In this document: piece by piece, positions 17,768 through 26,302 of the stretch
How the letters are laid out: every line of letters starts with the position of its first letter
Position numbering within the stretch: the stretch's first letter is position 1
Origin: DATMGU01 sp035555315
Lineage (GTDB): Bacteria; Pseudomonadota; Alphaproteobacteria; ATCC43930; CGMCC-115725
Direction of reading: 5' to 3'
Assembly (NCBI GenBank): GCA_035555315.1
Contig: DATMGU010000010.1
Location: 70,782-134,781, forward strand
DNA: 64,000 bases
Notes under the pieces: generated by a model
What the model was told of the DNA's origin: nothing
The model's input: the letters and a program-made list of their open reading frames with translations, nothing else
The model's database searches: none
Made by a program: the position numbers and the translations under genes

Positions 17768-18895
17768 TCAACTGAAGGACACCCTGTTGCCGGGGTGGCG
17801 GTCGAGCCGCCCGGCCAATTCCAGCTCAAGCAGGATGGTCGCCACGACCGCGGGGGACACTTGGCACTGCCGCACGAGTTCGTCAACCGGAACCGGTGAC
17901 GGGCCGAGCCGCTCGATCAGCGAATTCCGGGCTTTCTCCGGCACGCTATCGGCCTCTTCATCGGATTGAACCACGTCTTTCCTCCGGAACCGGGCGGCCG
18001 GCCGCTCGGCCAAGGTCATGCCGATGCCGGGCTCGAGTGCCTGCAGAATATCCGTGGCGCTTTCGGTCAGGGTGGCCCCGTGGCGGATCAGATCGTTGGT
18101 GCCCCGGCAGCGCGGGTCGAGTGGCGAGCCCGGGACGGCGAAGACCTCGCGCCCTTGCTCGGCGGCGAACCGCGCGGTGATCAGCGAGCCTGATTTCAGC
18201 GCCGCCTCGATCACCAGCACACCGACCGATATGCCAGAGATCAAGCGATTGCGGCGCGGGAAATGACGCGCCTGGGGCACGGTGCCGACCGGTAGCTCGG
18301 CGATGACGACTCCGTGCTCGACGATCTCGCCATAGAGGGCAGTGTTTTCCTCCGGATAGATGACGTCGACGCCGCCGGCGACCACCGCCGCCGTGCCGCT
18401 CATCAGCGCCCCGCCATGGGCGGCCGCGTCGACGCCGCGCGCCAGGCCGGAGGTCACCAGCAGCCCCGCGCGGCCGAGGTCGTAGGCGATCTCCCGGGCG
18501 AAGCGCTGGGCGCTGGCCGACGCGTTGCGGGCACCGACCACGCCGATGCCTCGGCGGCGCAGCAGGTCGACCCGACCGCGCACCGAGATCAGCGGCGGCG
18601 CGTCGTCGAGGGCCGCCAGCGCCACGGGATAACCGGGCTCGCCCCAGGCCAACAGCGTGGCACCGACCTTGTCGAGGGCCGCCAGCTCCTGCTCCGCCAC
18701 GGCACGCGACGCCACGGCGATCGCCGCCCGCCGGCCACCCCGCCGAGCCAGATCGGGCAGGGCCTGGAGGGCCGCGGCGGCGCTGCCGAAGCGTCCGAGC
18801 AGTTGGTAGAACGTGACCGGCCCTACATGCTCGGTACGGATCAACCGCAGCCAGTCGAGCCGTTCCGAAGGATTGAGGGGAGAAGACGCGATCAT
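17768..18895 (-). CDS. dprA: DNA-processing protein DprA
   Basis: 375 residues. The Rossmann-like DprA fold shows GVVGARNAS, TSGLARGVDAAAH, VVAGGVDVIYP and the LISG(I/M) element, then EVFAVPGSPLDPRCRGTN. A C-terminal winged-helix-like domain is present (VDELVRQCQVSPAVV). DprA loads RecA on incoming single-stranded DNA in transformation and is also kept in non-competent bacteria. The ATG at 18895 is favoured; an upstream start at 18994 would add 33 residues with no conservation. It leads the dprA-topA-rnr operon. Confidence 0.94.
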   Translation of the reverse strand: MIASSPLNPSERLDWLRLIRTEHVGPVTFYQLLGRFGSAAAALQALPDLARRGGRRAAIAVASRAVAEQELAALDKVGATLLAWGEPGYPVALAALDDAPPLISVRGRVDLLRRRGIGVVGARNASASAQRFAREIAYDLGRAGLLVTSGLARGVDAAAHGGALMSGTAAVVAGGVDVIYPEENTALYGEIVEHGVVIAELPVGTVPQARHFPRRNRLISGISVGVLVIEAALKSGSLITARFAAEQGREVFAVPGSPLDPRCRGTNDLIRHGATLTESATDILQALEPGIGMTLAERPAARFRRKDVVQSDEEADSVPEKARNSLIERLGPSPVPVDELVRQCQVSPAVVATILLELELAGRLDRHPGNRVSFS

Positions 18896-19036
18896 GGGTG
18901 CCGCAGGATGGTGCGGAGGGTGGGGAAGAGTCAACTGGCGCGCGAGTGGCGTGGTGGTTTTACCCGCGTTACTTATCTGGCGGGCCTCCGACACGTATCC
19001 AAATGATCAGATGGGTGTCTATGAGAAGGGAAGGTG

Positions 19037-19267
19037 TCACGGCTTGTCGGTCGAATAGAACGCGTCGAGCGCATCCTGTGGTAGGGACAGATCATCCGGA
19101 AGCTTCAAACCACGCAGATCGCCATAAGTGACTTTCCCTGAGGCGGCGAGCGGCACCATCCGTGCCACCGGTCGGCCGTTGCGGGTGATGACGACTTCCT
19201 GGTCCGACTCCGCTTGAGCAACAAGCGCTGCGAACTCGGCTTTAGCGCGCGCGATGGACATCTGCAT
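19037..19267 (-). CDS. Phd/YefM-family antitoxin without an adjacent toxin gene
   Basis: 76 residues. The N-terminal half (MSIARAKAEFAALVAQAESDQEVVITRNGRPVARMVPL) has the Phd/YefM fold signature ending in a strand followed by a divergent toxin-binding tail. These antitoxins bind operator palindromes and neutralise Doc, RelE-like or PIN-type toxins encoded immediately downstream. Here only 41 bp separate the stop from the region upstream of dprA, so no toxin gene is present. An 18-bp perfect palindrome lies 22 bp upstream of the ATG, consistent with retained autoregulation. Confidence 0.85.
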   Translation of the reverse strand: MQMSIARAKAEFAALVAQAESDQEVVITRNGRPVARMVPLAASGKVTYGDLRGLKLPDDLSLPQDALDAFYSTDKP

Positions 19268-19288
19268 ATTTTGTCTCTGAAATAGTCA

Positions 19289-19306
19289 TCATGACCATGG
19301 TCATGA
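19289..19306. promoter_or_regulatory. Palindromic operator candidate for the Phd-type antitoxin
   Basis: TCATGACCATGGTCATGA is an 18-bp perfect palindrome, flanked by further GTCAT half-sites on both sides (19285 and 19309). It lies just upstream of the antitoxin ATG on the minus strand and about 114 bp upstream of the DppD-like gene on the plus strand. Phd-family antitoxins repress through such palindromes. Confidence 0.65.
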
Positions 19307-19419
19307 CGGTCATTTTTTCTAACAAGTCAAATGTCGAGGTTGCCTTATTCGGCCGGCCCGGCTTGTGCAAGACGCGGCCTCTGATAAGGATACGTCGTTC
19401 ACCCGGGAGACTTGGCCGC

Positions 19420-20409
19420 ATGGCGCTGCTCGATGTCGAGGATCTGGAGACCGTGTTCACGAGCCGGGGCGGCAGCTTCCGGGCGGTCGATCGGGTCAGC
19501 TTCTCGATCGAGCGGGGGCGCACACTCGGCATCGTCGGCGAGTCCGGCTGCGGCAAGAGTGTGACATCGCTGTCGATCATGGGGCTGGTGCCGAACCCGC
19601 CCGGCCGCATCGCCGGCGGCCGCATCCTGTTCGAGGGCGAGGATCTGTTGACCCGGTCGCCGGCGGCGCTGCGCGAAATCCGCGGCAACCGCATCGCCAT
19701 GATCTTTCAGGAGCCGATGACCTCGCTCAATCCGGTCTACACGGTGGGCGACCAGATCGCCGAGGGGCTGATCCGCCATCGGGGTCTTGGTCGGGCGGCG
19801 GCCCGCGTGCGGACCATCGAGCTGTTGCGCCGGGTGCGCATCCCATCGGCGGAACGGCGGGTCGACGAGTATCCGCACCAGATGTCCGGCGGTATGCGCC
19901 AGCGGGTGATGATCGCCATGGCACTCGCCTGCGAGCCGCGATTGCTGATCGCGGACGAACCGACGACGGCGCTCGATGTCACCATCCAGGCGCAGATCCT
20001 GGAACTCATGAAGACGCTGCGCGACGAGACCGGCACGGCGATCCTGCTGATCACCCACGATCTCGGGGTGATCGCCGAACTCGCCGACGATGTCGCGGTG
20101 ATGTATGCCGGCCGGATCGTCGAACAGGCGCCGGTCCGCGCGTTGTTCGCCGATCCTCAGCACCCTTATACGCTGGGCTTGCTCGGGTCGCTGCCCAGGC
20201 TGGATGCGGTGCAGGACCGGCTGACCGCGATCGGCGGGTCGGTGCCGGATCCGCGGCACATGCCCGCCGGCTGCCGGTTCGCGCCACGCTGCCCGCTGGC
20301 CGATGCGCGGTGCCGAGCCGAACAACCGCCCCTTGATCCCCTTCAAAGCGGCTCGCCGGCGCATCGCGTGGCGTGCTGGAAGGCCCCGGTCGAAAGCCTC
20401 GCCGCATGA
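19420..20409 (+). CDS. Peptide-type ABC transporter ATP-binding protein (DppD/OppD-like)
   Basis: 329 residues. Walker A GESGCGKS, Q-loop (MIFQEPMTSLNP), signature SGGMRQR, Walker B LLIADEPTTALDVT and the H-loop ITHD are all intact. The C-terminal extension with CRFAPRCPLADARC is the oligopeptide/dipeptide ATPase signature that carries the iron-sulphur/Cys motif of this family. With the next gene it would energise uptake of peptides, opines or nickel. The ATG at 19420 follows GGGAGA; an upstream in-frame ATG at 19291 lies in the Phd operator. Its stop overlaps the next start by ATGA. Confidence 0.92.
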   Translation: MALLDVEDLETVFTSRGGSFRAVDRVSFSIERGRTLGIVGESGCGKSVTSLSIMGLVPNPPGRIAGGRILFEGEDLLTRSPAALREIRGNRIAMIFQEPMTSLNPVYTVGDQIAEGLIRHRGLGRAAARVRTIELLRRVRIPSAERRVDEYPHQMSGGMRQRVMIAMALACEPRLLIADEPTTALDVTIQAQILELMKTLRDETGTAILLITHDLGVIAELADDVAVMYAGRIVEQAPVRALFADPQHPYTLGLLGSLPRLDAVQDRLTAIGGSVPDPRHMPAGCRFAPRCPLADARCRAEQPPLDPLQSGSPAHRVACWKAPVESLAA

Positions 20410-21530
20410 GTGCGTCCGACCATAAGTCGCGGGGTCGCCCGCTGTTGCGCGTCGAGAATTTGGTGAAGCATTTCCCGGTAACCGGGGGGATGCTGCGCCG
20501 CCACGCGCTGGGGGCGGTGAAGGCGGTCGACGGTCTCAGCTTCGACGTGGCGGAAGGCGAGACGCTGGCCGTCGTCGGCGAAAGCGGCTGCGGCAAATCC
20601 ACCATGGGTCGGTTGGTGTTGCGGCTGATCGAGGCGACCGCCGGGGCGATCTATCTCGACGACAATGACATCAGAGGCTTCGATCGGCACCAACTGCGGT
20701 CGATGCGCCGGGACCTGCAGATCATCTTCCAGGACCCGTTCGCCAGCCTCAACCCGCGCATGACCGTGGGCGAGATCATCGCCGAGCCGGTGGCGCTGCA
20801 CGGGCTCGCGTCGGGCGCTGGGATCGCCGCCCGGGTCCGCGAGCTGCTCGAGGTGGTGGGCCTGCGCGCCACCCATGCGGATCGGTACCCGCATGAGTTT
20901 TCCGGCGGACAGCGCCAGCGCATCGGCATCGCCCGGGCCTTGGCGGTGAAGCCCCGGCTGATCGTCTGCGACGAGCCGGTCTCGGCGCTGGACGTCTCGG
21001 TGCAGGCCCAGGTGCTGAACCTGTTGCAGGACCTGCAGCGACAATTCGGCCTCAGCTATATCTTCATCGCCCATGATCTGGCGGTCGTGAAGCATATCGG
21101 CGATCGGGTCGCGGTCATGTATCTGGGCAAGATCGTCGAACTCGCCGACAAGGACACGCTCTACGCCAATCCTCGGCACCCCTATACCCAGGCGCTGCTC
21201 CAGGCGATTCCGGTGCCAGATCCGACCTTGGATCGTCATCGGTTGCTGCTCGAAGGCGATGTGCCCAGTCCATTGAACCCGCCCTCGGGCTGCCGCTTCC
21301 ACACCCGTTGTCCATTCGTCCAGGAATTGTGCCGACACGAGGAGCCGACGCTCGATCCGGTGTTCGAGGCCGACGGCGGTGGCGGGCATACCGTTGCATG
21401 CCACTACCGCGCCACGATCCCGCCGATGGCCGCGGTGGAGACCGGCGCCGCATCGGGGGCCGTCTACCAGACGCGGCTCGCCGTCCTGGACCGGGCGCGC
21501 CGCGCCGCGTCGGAGACGGCGACATCCTAG
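20406..21530 (+). CDS. Peptide-type ABC transporter ATP-binding protein (DppF/OppF-like)
   Basis: 374 residues. Walker A GESGCGKS, FQDPFASLNPRM, signature SGGQRQR, Walker B LIVCDEPVSALDVS, and the C-terminal CRFHTRCPF Cys motif place it as the DppF/OppF partner of the preceding ATPase. The start ATG overlaps the upstream stop (ATGA), so the pair is translationally coupled and probably assembles as a heterodimer. No permease or binding protein gene flanks the pair: the next gene encodes a transglutaminase-like protein. The transporter's membrane parts must be elsewhere, or the ATPases serve another system. Confidence 0.92.
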   Translation: MSASDHKSRGRPLLRVENLVKHFPVTGGMLRRHALGAVKAVDGLSFDVAEGETLAVVGESGCGKSTMGRLVLRLIEATAGAIYLDDNDIRGFDRHQLRSMRRDLQIIFQDPFASLNPRMTVGEIIAEPVALHGLASGAGIAARVRELLEVVGLRATHADRYPHEFSGGQRQRIGIARALAVKPRLIVCDEPVSALDVSVQAQVLNLLQDLQRQFGLSYIFIAHDLAVVKHIGDRVAVMYLGKIVELADKDTLYANPRHPYTQALLQAIPVPDPTLDRHRLLLEGDVPSPLNPPSGCRFHTRCPFVQELCRHEEPTLDPVFEADGGGGHTVACHYRATIPPMAAVETGAASGAVYQTRLAVLDRARRAASETATS

Positions 21531-21661
21531 GGGGCGGAACGACCCGCCGATCGCGCTGTTGAGGATGGCAGAGTTGATGGCGTGAACGGCGTGACTGTTG
21601 CAGGGCTTGCTTTCGGCCGACCGTCCCGCGCCGTATAGCGACGATAAAAGGTCCCGCCAAG

Positions 21662-22471
21662 ATGAAGCTCCGTGTCGGCTACGACCTGATCTACGACTGC
21701 CCGCAACCGACGCCGATGATGTTGATGCTGAACACGCATTATTCGCGGGCGGCCGACATGCTGAAGCCGGATGTGCTGAGAACCGATCCGCCGCTGCCGA
21801 TCACGAAATATCGCGATGGCTTCGGCAATCTGTGCAGTCGCCTCATGGCGCCGCAGGGGCGTATCGCCATCTCGACATCGGCCTTGCTGGAGATTTCCGA
21901 TCGGTTCGAGGAGAGACCGTCATCGGGCGAGCAGCATGCGGTGCAGGATCTCCCGGAGGAATGTCTGGTCTTCCTCCTGGGCAGCCGATATTGCGAGACG
22001 GATCTGTTGTCCAATATCGCCTGGCAGCTGTTCGGCCAGTCGCCGCTGGGCCGGGATCGCGTGCAGGCGATCTGTGATTTCGTTCATCGACACATCAGCT
22101 TTGGCTACGAGCATGCGCGGCCGACCAAGACTGCCTGGGAGGCCTATCAGGAGCGCCGCGGCGTGTGCCGCGATTTCGCCCATCTGGCGGTCACCCTTTG
22201 TCGGGCGATGAATATCCCTGCGCGCTATTGCACCGGCTATATCAGCGATGTGGGATTGCCGCCGCCTTACGCGACGATGGATTTCGCCGCCTGGTTCGAG
22301 GCCTATGTCGGCGGTACCTGGCAGACCTTCGACCCGCGCAACAACGCGCCGCGGATCGGCCGGGTGCTGATGGCGCGGGGGCGGGACGCGGCCGACGTCG
22401 CGATCAGCAATACCTTCGGTATGACGACGCTGGTCAAATTCGACGTAATATGCGAGCCGGAAAAGATCTGA
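21662..22471 (+). CDS. Transglutaminase-like protein with atypical active site
   Basis: 269 residues. The N-terminal half is a beta-rich region typical of bacterial transglutaminase-like proteins; the core has GVCRDFAHLAVTLCRAMNIPARYCTGY, which carries the candidate nucleophile Cys169, and FDPRNN with candidate Asp224. The position where papain-fold members have His (DFHAW) reads DFAAW, so Ala209 replaces it. I cannot tell whether this is a subfamily trait or loss of activity. Family members are proteases, amidases or cross-linkers. It follows the DppDF pair by 131 bp and precedes a VOC gene by 15 bp. Confidence 0.82.
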   Translation: MKLRVGYDLIYDCPQPTPMMLMLNTHYSRAADMLKPDVLRTDPPLPITKYRDGFGNLCSRLMAPQGRIAISTSALLEISDRFEERPSSGEQHAVQDLPEECLVFLLGSRYCETDLLSNIAWQLFGQSPLGRDRVQAICDFVHRHISFGYEHARPTKTAWEAYQERRGVCRDFAHLAVTLCRAMNIPARYCTGYISDVGLPPPYATMDFAAWFEAYVGGTWQTFDPRNNAPRIGRVLMARGRDAADVAISNTFGMTTLVKFDVICEPEKI

Positions 22472-22486
22472 GAGCAAGGAGAGACT

Positions 22487-22864
22487 ATGCTGGATCATGT
22501 CATGATCGGGGTTACGGATTTGGTGCGCTCGAAGGCGTTTTATGACCAGGCGTTGAAGCCGCTCGGCATCGAGCGGTTTGCCTCCGACAGCTCCGATTTT
22601 GCCGGCTACGGTACTGACAAAAAGGGATTTCTCTGGGTGGCACGGGGTGATGCGGTGCCGGTCGGCGTGCATATCGCCTTCGCGGCGCCCAACCGGTCGA
22701 TCGTCGATGCGTTCCATGCCGCCGCCATCGCCGCCGGCGGCCGCGACCATGGAGCGCCGGGGCTGCGTCCGCAGTATCATCCGGCGTACTACGGCGCCTT
22801 CGTGCTCGACCCCGATGGCCACAACATCGAAGCGGTCTGCCACGCGCCTGTTGAAGGGGCCTGA
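22487..22864 (+). CDS. VOC-superfamily (glyoxalase-like) protein
   Basis: 125 residues with the paired beta-alpha-beta-beta-beta layout of the vicinal oxygen chelate fold: LDHVMIGVTDLVRSKAFYDQ at the start and YYGAFVLDPDGHNIEAVCH at the end. His4 and the Glu in NIEAVCH are the expected metal-ligand positions. Members include glyoxalase I, dioxygenases and fosfomycin-resistance enzymes; substrate not predictable. AAGGAGAG lies upstream of the ATG. It is 15 bp downstream of the transglutaminase-like gene and likely in the same transcript. Confidence 0.85.
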   Translation: MLDHVMIGVTDLVRSKAFYDQALKPLGIERFASDSSDFAGYGTDKKGFLWVARGDAVPVGVHIAFAAPNRSIVDAFHAAAIAAGGRDHGAPGLRPQYHPAYYGAFVLDPDGHNIEAVCHAPVEGA

Positions 22865-22882
22865 TCTCGGATCGGCCAGAGC

Positions 22883-22927
22883 CCCCAGGTTCATCGCCCC
22901 AGGTTAATCACCCCCGGTTTATCGCCC
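22883..22927. repeat. Three imperfect 15-bp tandem repeats at a stop codon
   Basis: Units at 22883-22897, 22898-22912 and 22913-22927 share the core CCCAGGTT(C/A)ATC. They span the stop codon of the binding-protein gene on the minus strand, and the duplicated unit repeats the stop in frame downstream. The array fills the short convergent gap after the VOC gene. Confidence 0.75.
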
Positions 22928-24025
22928 GTCGAGCGACTGCCGCCATTTCTTGAGGAAGCTGCGCTGCTTCGCCTGGTCGAGATAGACCATGAGGCCCGGT
23001 CCGACGCGGATCGGCGCCAAGGCGAGGCCGAGGCGAGCGGTGAGGCCCCGTAAGGTAGCCTCGCCCTCGACATCGTCGCGGATCGGGAACAGGCCGGACT
23101 GATTGGCCATCACCGACTGCCCGGATTGCGACAGCAGATAATCCAAGAAGACCCGAGCCGCGTTGGGGTGGACGGCCGCCTTGGGAATGAACGCGATCCG
23201 CGACATCACTTGCGTATAATCGCTGGGAAACACGATGCCGAGCTGTGGGTCGTCCTTGATCCGGGACAGGGCATAAGACCCGATCACATTGAAACCGATG
23301 AATGAATCGCCGGCGACGATGCGATCGAGCATTAATTCCGAATGGGCGTAGAGACGAACGCCGCTTTGGCCGGCCGCGATGACCAAGTCCCAAATCCGCT
23401 CCGACTTCAGCGCGTCCTGCGTGATGAATAAAAAGCCGACATTGCTGCGTTCCGGATCGTAGGTACTGAGCCTGCCCTTGTATTTTTCGGCCTCGGTATC
23501 CAGCAACCTGATCAGGTCGGCATGCGTCTGGGGCACGTCCGAGGGGGGAACCAGGTTTTTGTTGTAGGCGAAGACGATCGGCTCGAAGGTGACCCCATAG
23601 GCTTCGTTGTGCCAGACCGCCCAGGGCGGCAGATCATCGGCTTCGGGTGACGGGTAGTTGGCGGCGTAGCCATCGTTTTGCAGTTTCATCTGCAGGTCCA
23701 TGGCGGAGCTCCAGACCACATCCGCGGTCTTGCCGCTGGGCGTTTCGGCGACGACGCGGTCATAGATGTCGCCGCTCAACAGCATGCGGTAATCGACCTT
23801 GATGCCGGGGAAACGCGCCTCGAAATCGGCGATCAGCGGATTAGCCGCCAGTCGCTCGGTCGTCGCGTAGACGACGATTTTTTGCTCGGCCGTGGCGGCG
23901 GCGACCATGCCGCCGTAATTCGAGGGATAGTCGTCGGGCAAGCTCGGGGCGGGCAAGCTTTCGGCGGCCGCGATCGCAGTCCATGAGAAGATAACGGCGA
24001 ATATCGCGACCCAGATCTTCGTCAT
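22919..24025 (-). CDS. Periplasmic solute-binding protein of the iron(III)/PgtC-like type, divergent from a two-component system
   Basis: 368 residues with a signal peptide (MTKIWVAIFAVIFSW, cleavage after AIAAA). The mature protein has the type II SBP pattern IVVYATTERLAANPLIADFEARFPGIKV, then ADVVWSSAMD and a late hinge FIPKAAVHPNAARVFLDYLL, as in SBP_bac_6-type proteins. No permease or ATPase is nearby. Instead it faces a TctD/TctE-like regulator pair. In Salmonella, PgtC, an SBP-like protein, works with the PgtB/PgtA two-component system to control a secondary transporter, so a sensing role is plausible here. ATG 24025 was chosen over 24121 to place the signal peptide at the N-terminus. 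Confidence 0.85.
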   Translation of the reverse strand: MTKIWVAIFAVIFSWTAIAAAESLPAPSLPDDYPSNYGGMVAAATAEQKIVVYATTERLAANPLIADFEARFPGIKVDYRMLLSGDIYDRVVAETPSGKTADVVWSSAMDLQMKLQNDGYAANYPSPEADDLPPWAVWHNEAYGVTFEPIVFAYNKNLVPPSDVPQTHADLIRLLDTEAEKYKGRLSTYDPERSNVGFLFITQDALKSERIWDLVIAAGQSGVRLYAHSELMLDRIVAGDSFIGFNVIGSYALSRIKDDPQLGIVFPSDYTQVMSRIAFIPKAAVHPNAARVFLDYLLSQSGQSVMANQSGLFPIRDDVEGEATLRGLTARLGLALAPIRVGPGLMVYLDQAKQRSFLKKWRQSLDGR

Positions 24026-24223
24026 AGCCGTCCCGCCCGTCTTATCGTCCTCGCGCCCTCTGCGGAGCGTCGAACTATTTTGTTGCCCGACGCGCCAGGG
24101 TCCCGCAACGTTCAGTTTCATAATCGTAACATGGTTTGGCTGATCGTGCGAAGAACGACATGATCGGCGGACCGGCCGCGTGCCGATCGGCGGCGGACAG
24201 GGAAGGGGCGATCCAGGGACATC

Positions 24224-24886
24224 ATGCGCTGCTTATTGGTTGAGGATCATGAGCCGCTCGCCCGGGGATTGCTGGCGTCGCTCGAGCAATCCGGTTTCGC
24301 CGTCGATTGGGTGACCACCGGCACCGCCGCCGACGACCTGCTGACCGCCGCCGAATTCGATGTCGTCGTGCTGGATCTGGGCCTGCCCGACATGGACGGG
24401 ATCACCGTCCTGAAACGGTTCCGCGCCCGACGGGGCAAGTCGCCGGTGTTGATCCTGACGGCGCGCGATACGGTCCAGGATCGCGTCAACGGCCTCGATT
24501 TCGGCGCGGATGATTATCTGACCAAACCCTTCGCGATCGAGGAGCTGGAAGCCCGCACCCGCGCTCTGGTGCGCCGCGGCCATGCGACGAGCAGCCGCCT
24601 GACCGTCGGGCCCTTGAGCCTCGATACGATCAGCCGCCAAGCCGACCTCGATGGCGTTCCGTTGCGCCTGCCACGCCGGGAATTCTGCCTGCTGGAGGTC
24701 TTGGCGCTGCGGGCCGGGCAGGTGGTCCGCAAGGAGCGGCTGCTCAACCAGCTTTGGTCCGTGGAGGATGATGTCGGACCGAATGCCGTCGAGATCTATA
24801 TCTGCCGATTGCGTCGCCGGTTGGATCCGGGGCCGGTCCGAATCCGAACGATTCGCGGCCTGGGTTATCTGCTGGAAACCGCATGA
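24224..24886 (+). CDS. OmpR/PhoB-family response regulator (TctD-like)
   Basis: 220 residues: receiver domain with the acidic pocket EDH, phospho-acceptor Asp51 (VVVLDLGLPD), Thr (LILTARD) and Lys (TKPF), followed by an OmpR-type winged helix (LPRREFCLLEVL to RIRTIRGLGYLLE). It probably activates the linked transport genes on signal from the downstream kinase. The stop codon TGA overlaps an ATG that would be the natural start for a coupled kinase gene, but a tandem triplication moves the kinase start 34 bases on. Confidence 0.94.
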   Translation: MRCLLVEDHEPLARGLLASLEQSGFAVDWVTTGTAADDLLTAAEFDVVVLDLGLPDMDGITVLKRFRARRGKSPVLILTARDTVQDRVNGLDFGADDYLTKPFAIEELEARTRALVRRGHATSSRLTVGPLSLDTISRQADLDGVPLRLPRREFCLLEVLALRAGQVVRKERLLNQLWSVEDDVGPNAVEIYICRLRRRLDPGPVRIRTIRGLGYLLETA

Positions 24887-24931
24887 GGCCGGGGACCGCA
24901 TGAGGTCCGGGACAGCATGAGGCTGGGGCCG
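24881..24931. repeat. Three 17-bp tandem repeats at the regulator/kinase junction
   Basis: Units start GCATGAGG at 24881, 24898 and 24915 and keep a GGG core (GCATGAGGCCGGGGACC and near copies). Each unit contains ATGA. Because 17 is not a multiple of three, the three ATG codons are in three different frames. Only the last (24917) opens the kinase frame. Confidence 0.9.
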
Positions 24932-26299
24932 GCGGGCCTGCGTGGCCAGCTCGTTCTGTGGCTCATGGGACCGATCATCTGCCTGACCATCACCATGGGT
25001 CTGTTCAGCTATGTCCAGGCCACGAGTGCCGTCGCCGCCGCTTACGACAATTCGCTCCATGGCTCGGCGCTCGCCATCGCCGAGCGCATCGGCATGATCG
25101 ATGGCGAACTGGGGGTTGACCTGCCGCATGTCGCCCTGGAAATGCTCGACAGCGATTCGCAGGATCGCGTCTATTACAAGGTCACCGATTCGTCCGGTAC
25201 CGCGATCACCGGCTATCCCGACCTGCCCAATCCGCCGGCCACCGCGTCGATCGACGTGGTGCAGTTCTTCGATTCCGCCTATCGGGGTGAGCGGATTCGC
25301 CAGGTCGCGCTGAGGCGTCGCATCTTCGGTTCGCCCGGCGCCGGCATCGTCATCGTCCAAGTCGGCGAGACCCTGATCAAGCGATCGGTGCTGGAGGGGC
25401 GGATCCTGACGATCACCGTGGTGTTCCTGGCGGTACTCGTCATGTTCGCGCCGCTGGTCGTCTGGTTCGTGGTCGGCCACGGCTTGAGGTCGCTGCGCCA
25501 GTTGGAGCTGGCGCTGGCCGGCCGTGATCCGCGCGCGTTGCAGCCGGTCGGGTTTCTATCCGGCCCGCGCGAGGTGCGGCTGCTGGCCGAAGCCATCAAC
25601 CATCTCATCGTTCGGCTCCGCCGCTCGATGGTTGGCATGGAGCGCTTCATCGCCGATGCGTCGCATCAACTGCGCACGCCGCTCGCCGCCGTCCAGACGC
25701 ATGTCGAACTCTTGCTGCGGGGCACGATACCGGCGGCTTCCCGCGATAGTCTCACCCAAATCCTGCGCAGCGTGCGAAGCGCGACGCACCTCACCAATCA
25801 ACTGCTTTTGCTGGCGCAAGCGGATCCAGGCGCCAACGATGTGTCCCGGTTCGAGCCCGTCGATCTGGTCGACTTCACATCGGACCTGGTCGCCGAATGG
25901 GTGCCTCGGGCACTCGACAAAAACGTCGATCTGGGGCTCGACAGCGATCCGCCGCCGCTGGTCGTTACCGCCAATCCACTGCTGTTGCGGGAGATGTTCG
26001 GCAACCTGCTCGACAATGCCATCCGGTATGTCGGCCCGCACGGTATCGTCACCATGCGCGTGACCGTGTCGAAGGGGGCGACATTCGTCACGGTCGAGGA
26101 TGACGGTATTGGAATTCCGGCGAGCGACCATGCCCGGGTATTGGAGCGGTTTTACCGGGTTCCCGGAACCGCGGGAGAAGGCTCCGGGCTGGGTCTGGCG
26201 ATCGTCAACGATATCGCCAGACTACACGGTGCCTCTCTCCATCTGGCGACGGGGCGAAGCGGCCGCGGTCTCGCCGCGACCGTGATCTTTCCGCCCTAG
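24917..26299 (+). CDS. Sensor histidine kinase (TctE-like, 2CSK_N-type sensor)
   Basis: 460 residues: membrane segment about 10-33, periplasmic domain about 34-160 (pattern LAIAERIG, VYYKVTDSSGTAITGYPDLP, typical of the TctE N-terminal sensor), second membrane segment about 163-187, linker, then HisKA with His250 in ASHQLRTPLA, and HATPase with N, G1 (DDGIGIP) and G2 (GSGLGLAIV) boxes. TctE-type kinases respond to tricarboxylates or other carboxylates. It is paired with the upstream response regulator and ends 3 bp from the convergent 2-HCT transporter gene. Confidence 0.93.
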   Translation: MRLGPAGLRGQLVLWLMGPIICLTITMGLFSYVQATSAVAAAYDNSLHGSALAIAERIGMIDGELGVDLPHVALEMLDSDSQDRVYYKVTDSSGTAITGYPDLPNPPATASIDVVQFFDSAYRGERIRQVALRRRIFGSPGAGIVIVQVGETLIKRSVLEGRILTITVVFLAVLVMFAPLVVWFVVGHGLRSLRQLELALAGRDPRALQPVGFLSGPREVRLLAEAINHLIVRLRRSMVGMERFIADASHQLRTPLAAVQTHVELLLRGTIPAASRDSLTQILRSVRSATHLTNQLLLLAQADPGANDVSRFEPVDLVDFTSDLVAEWVPRALDKNVDLGLDSDPPPLVVTANPLLLREMFGNLLDNAIRYVGPHGIVTMRVTVSKGATFVTVEDDGIGIPASDHARVLERFYRVPGTAGEGSGLGLAIVNDIARLHGASLHLATGRSGRGLAATVIFPP

Positions 26300-26302
26300 C
26301 CT

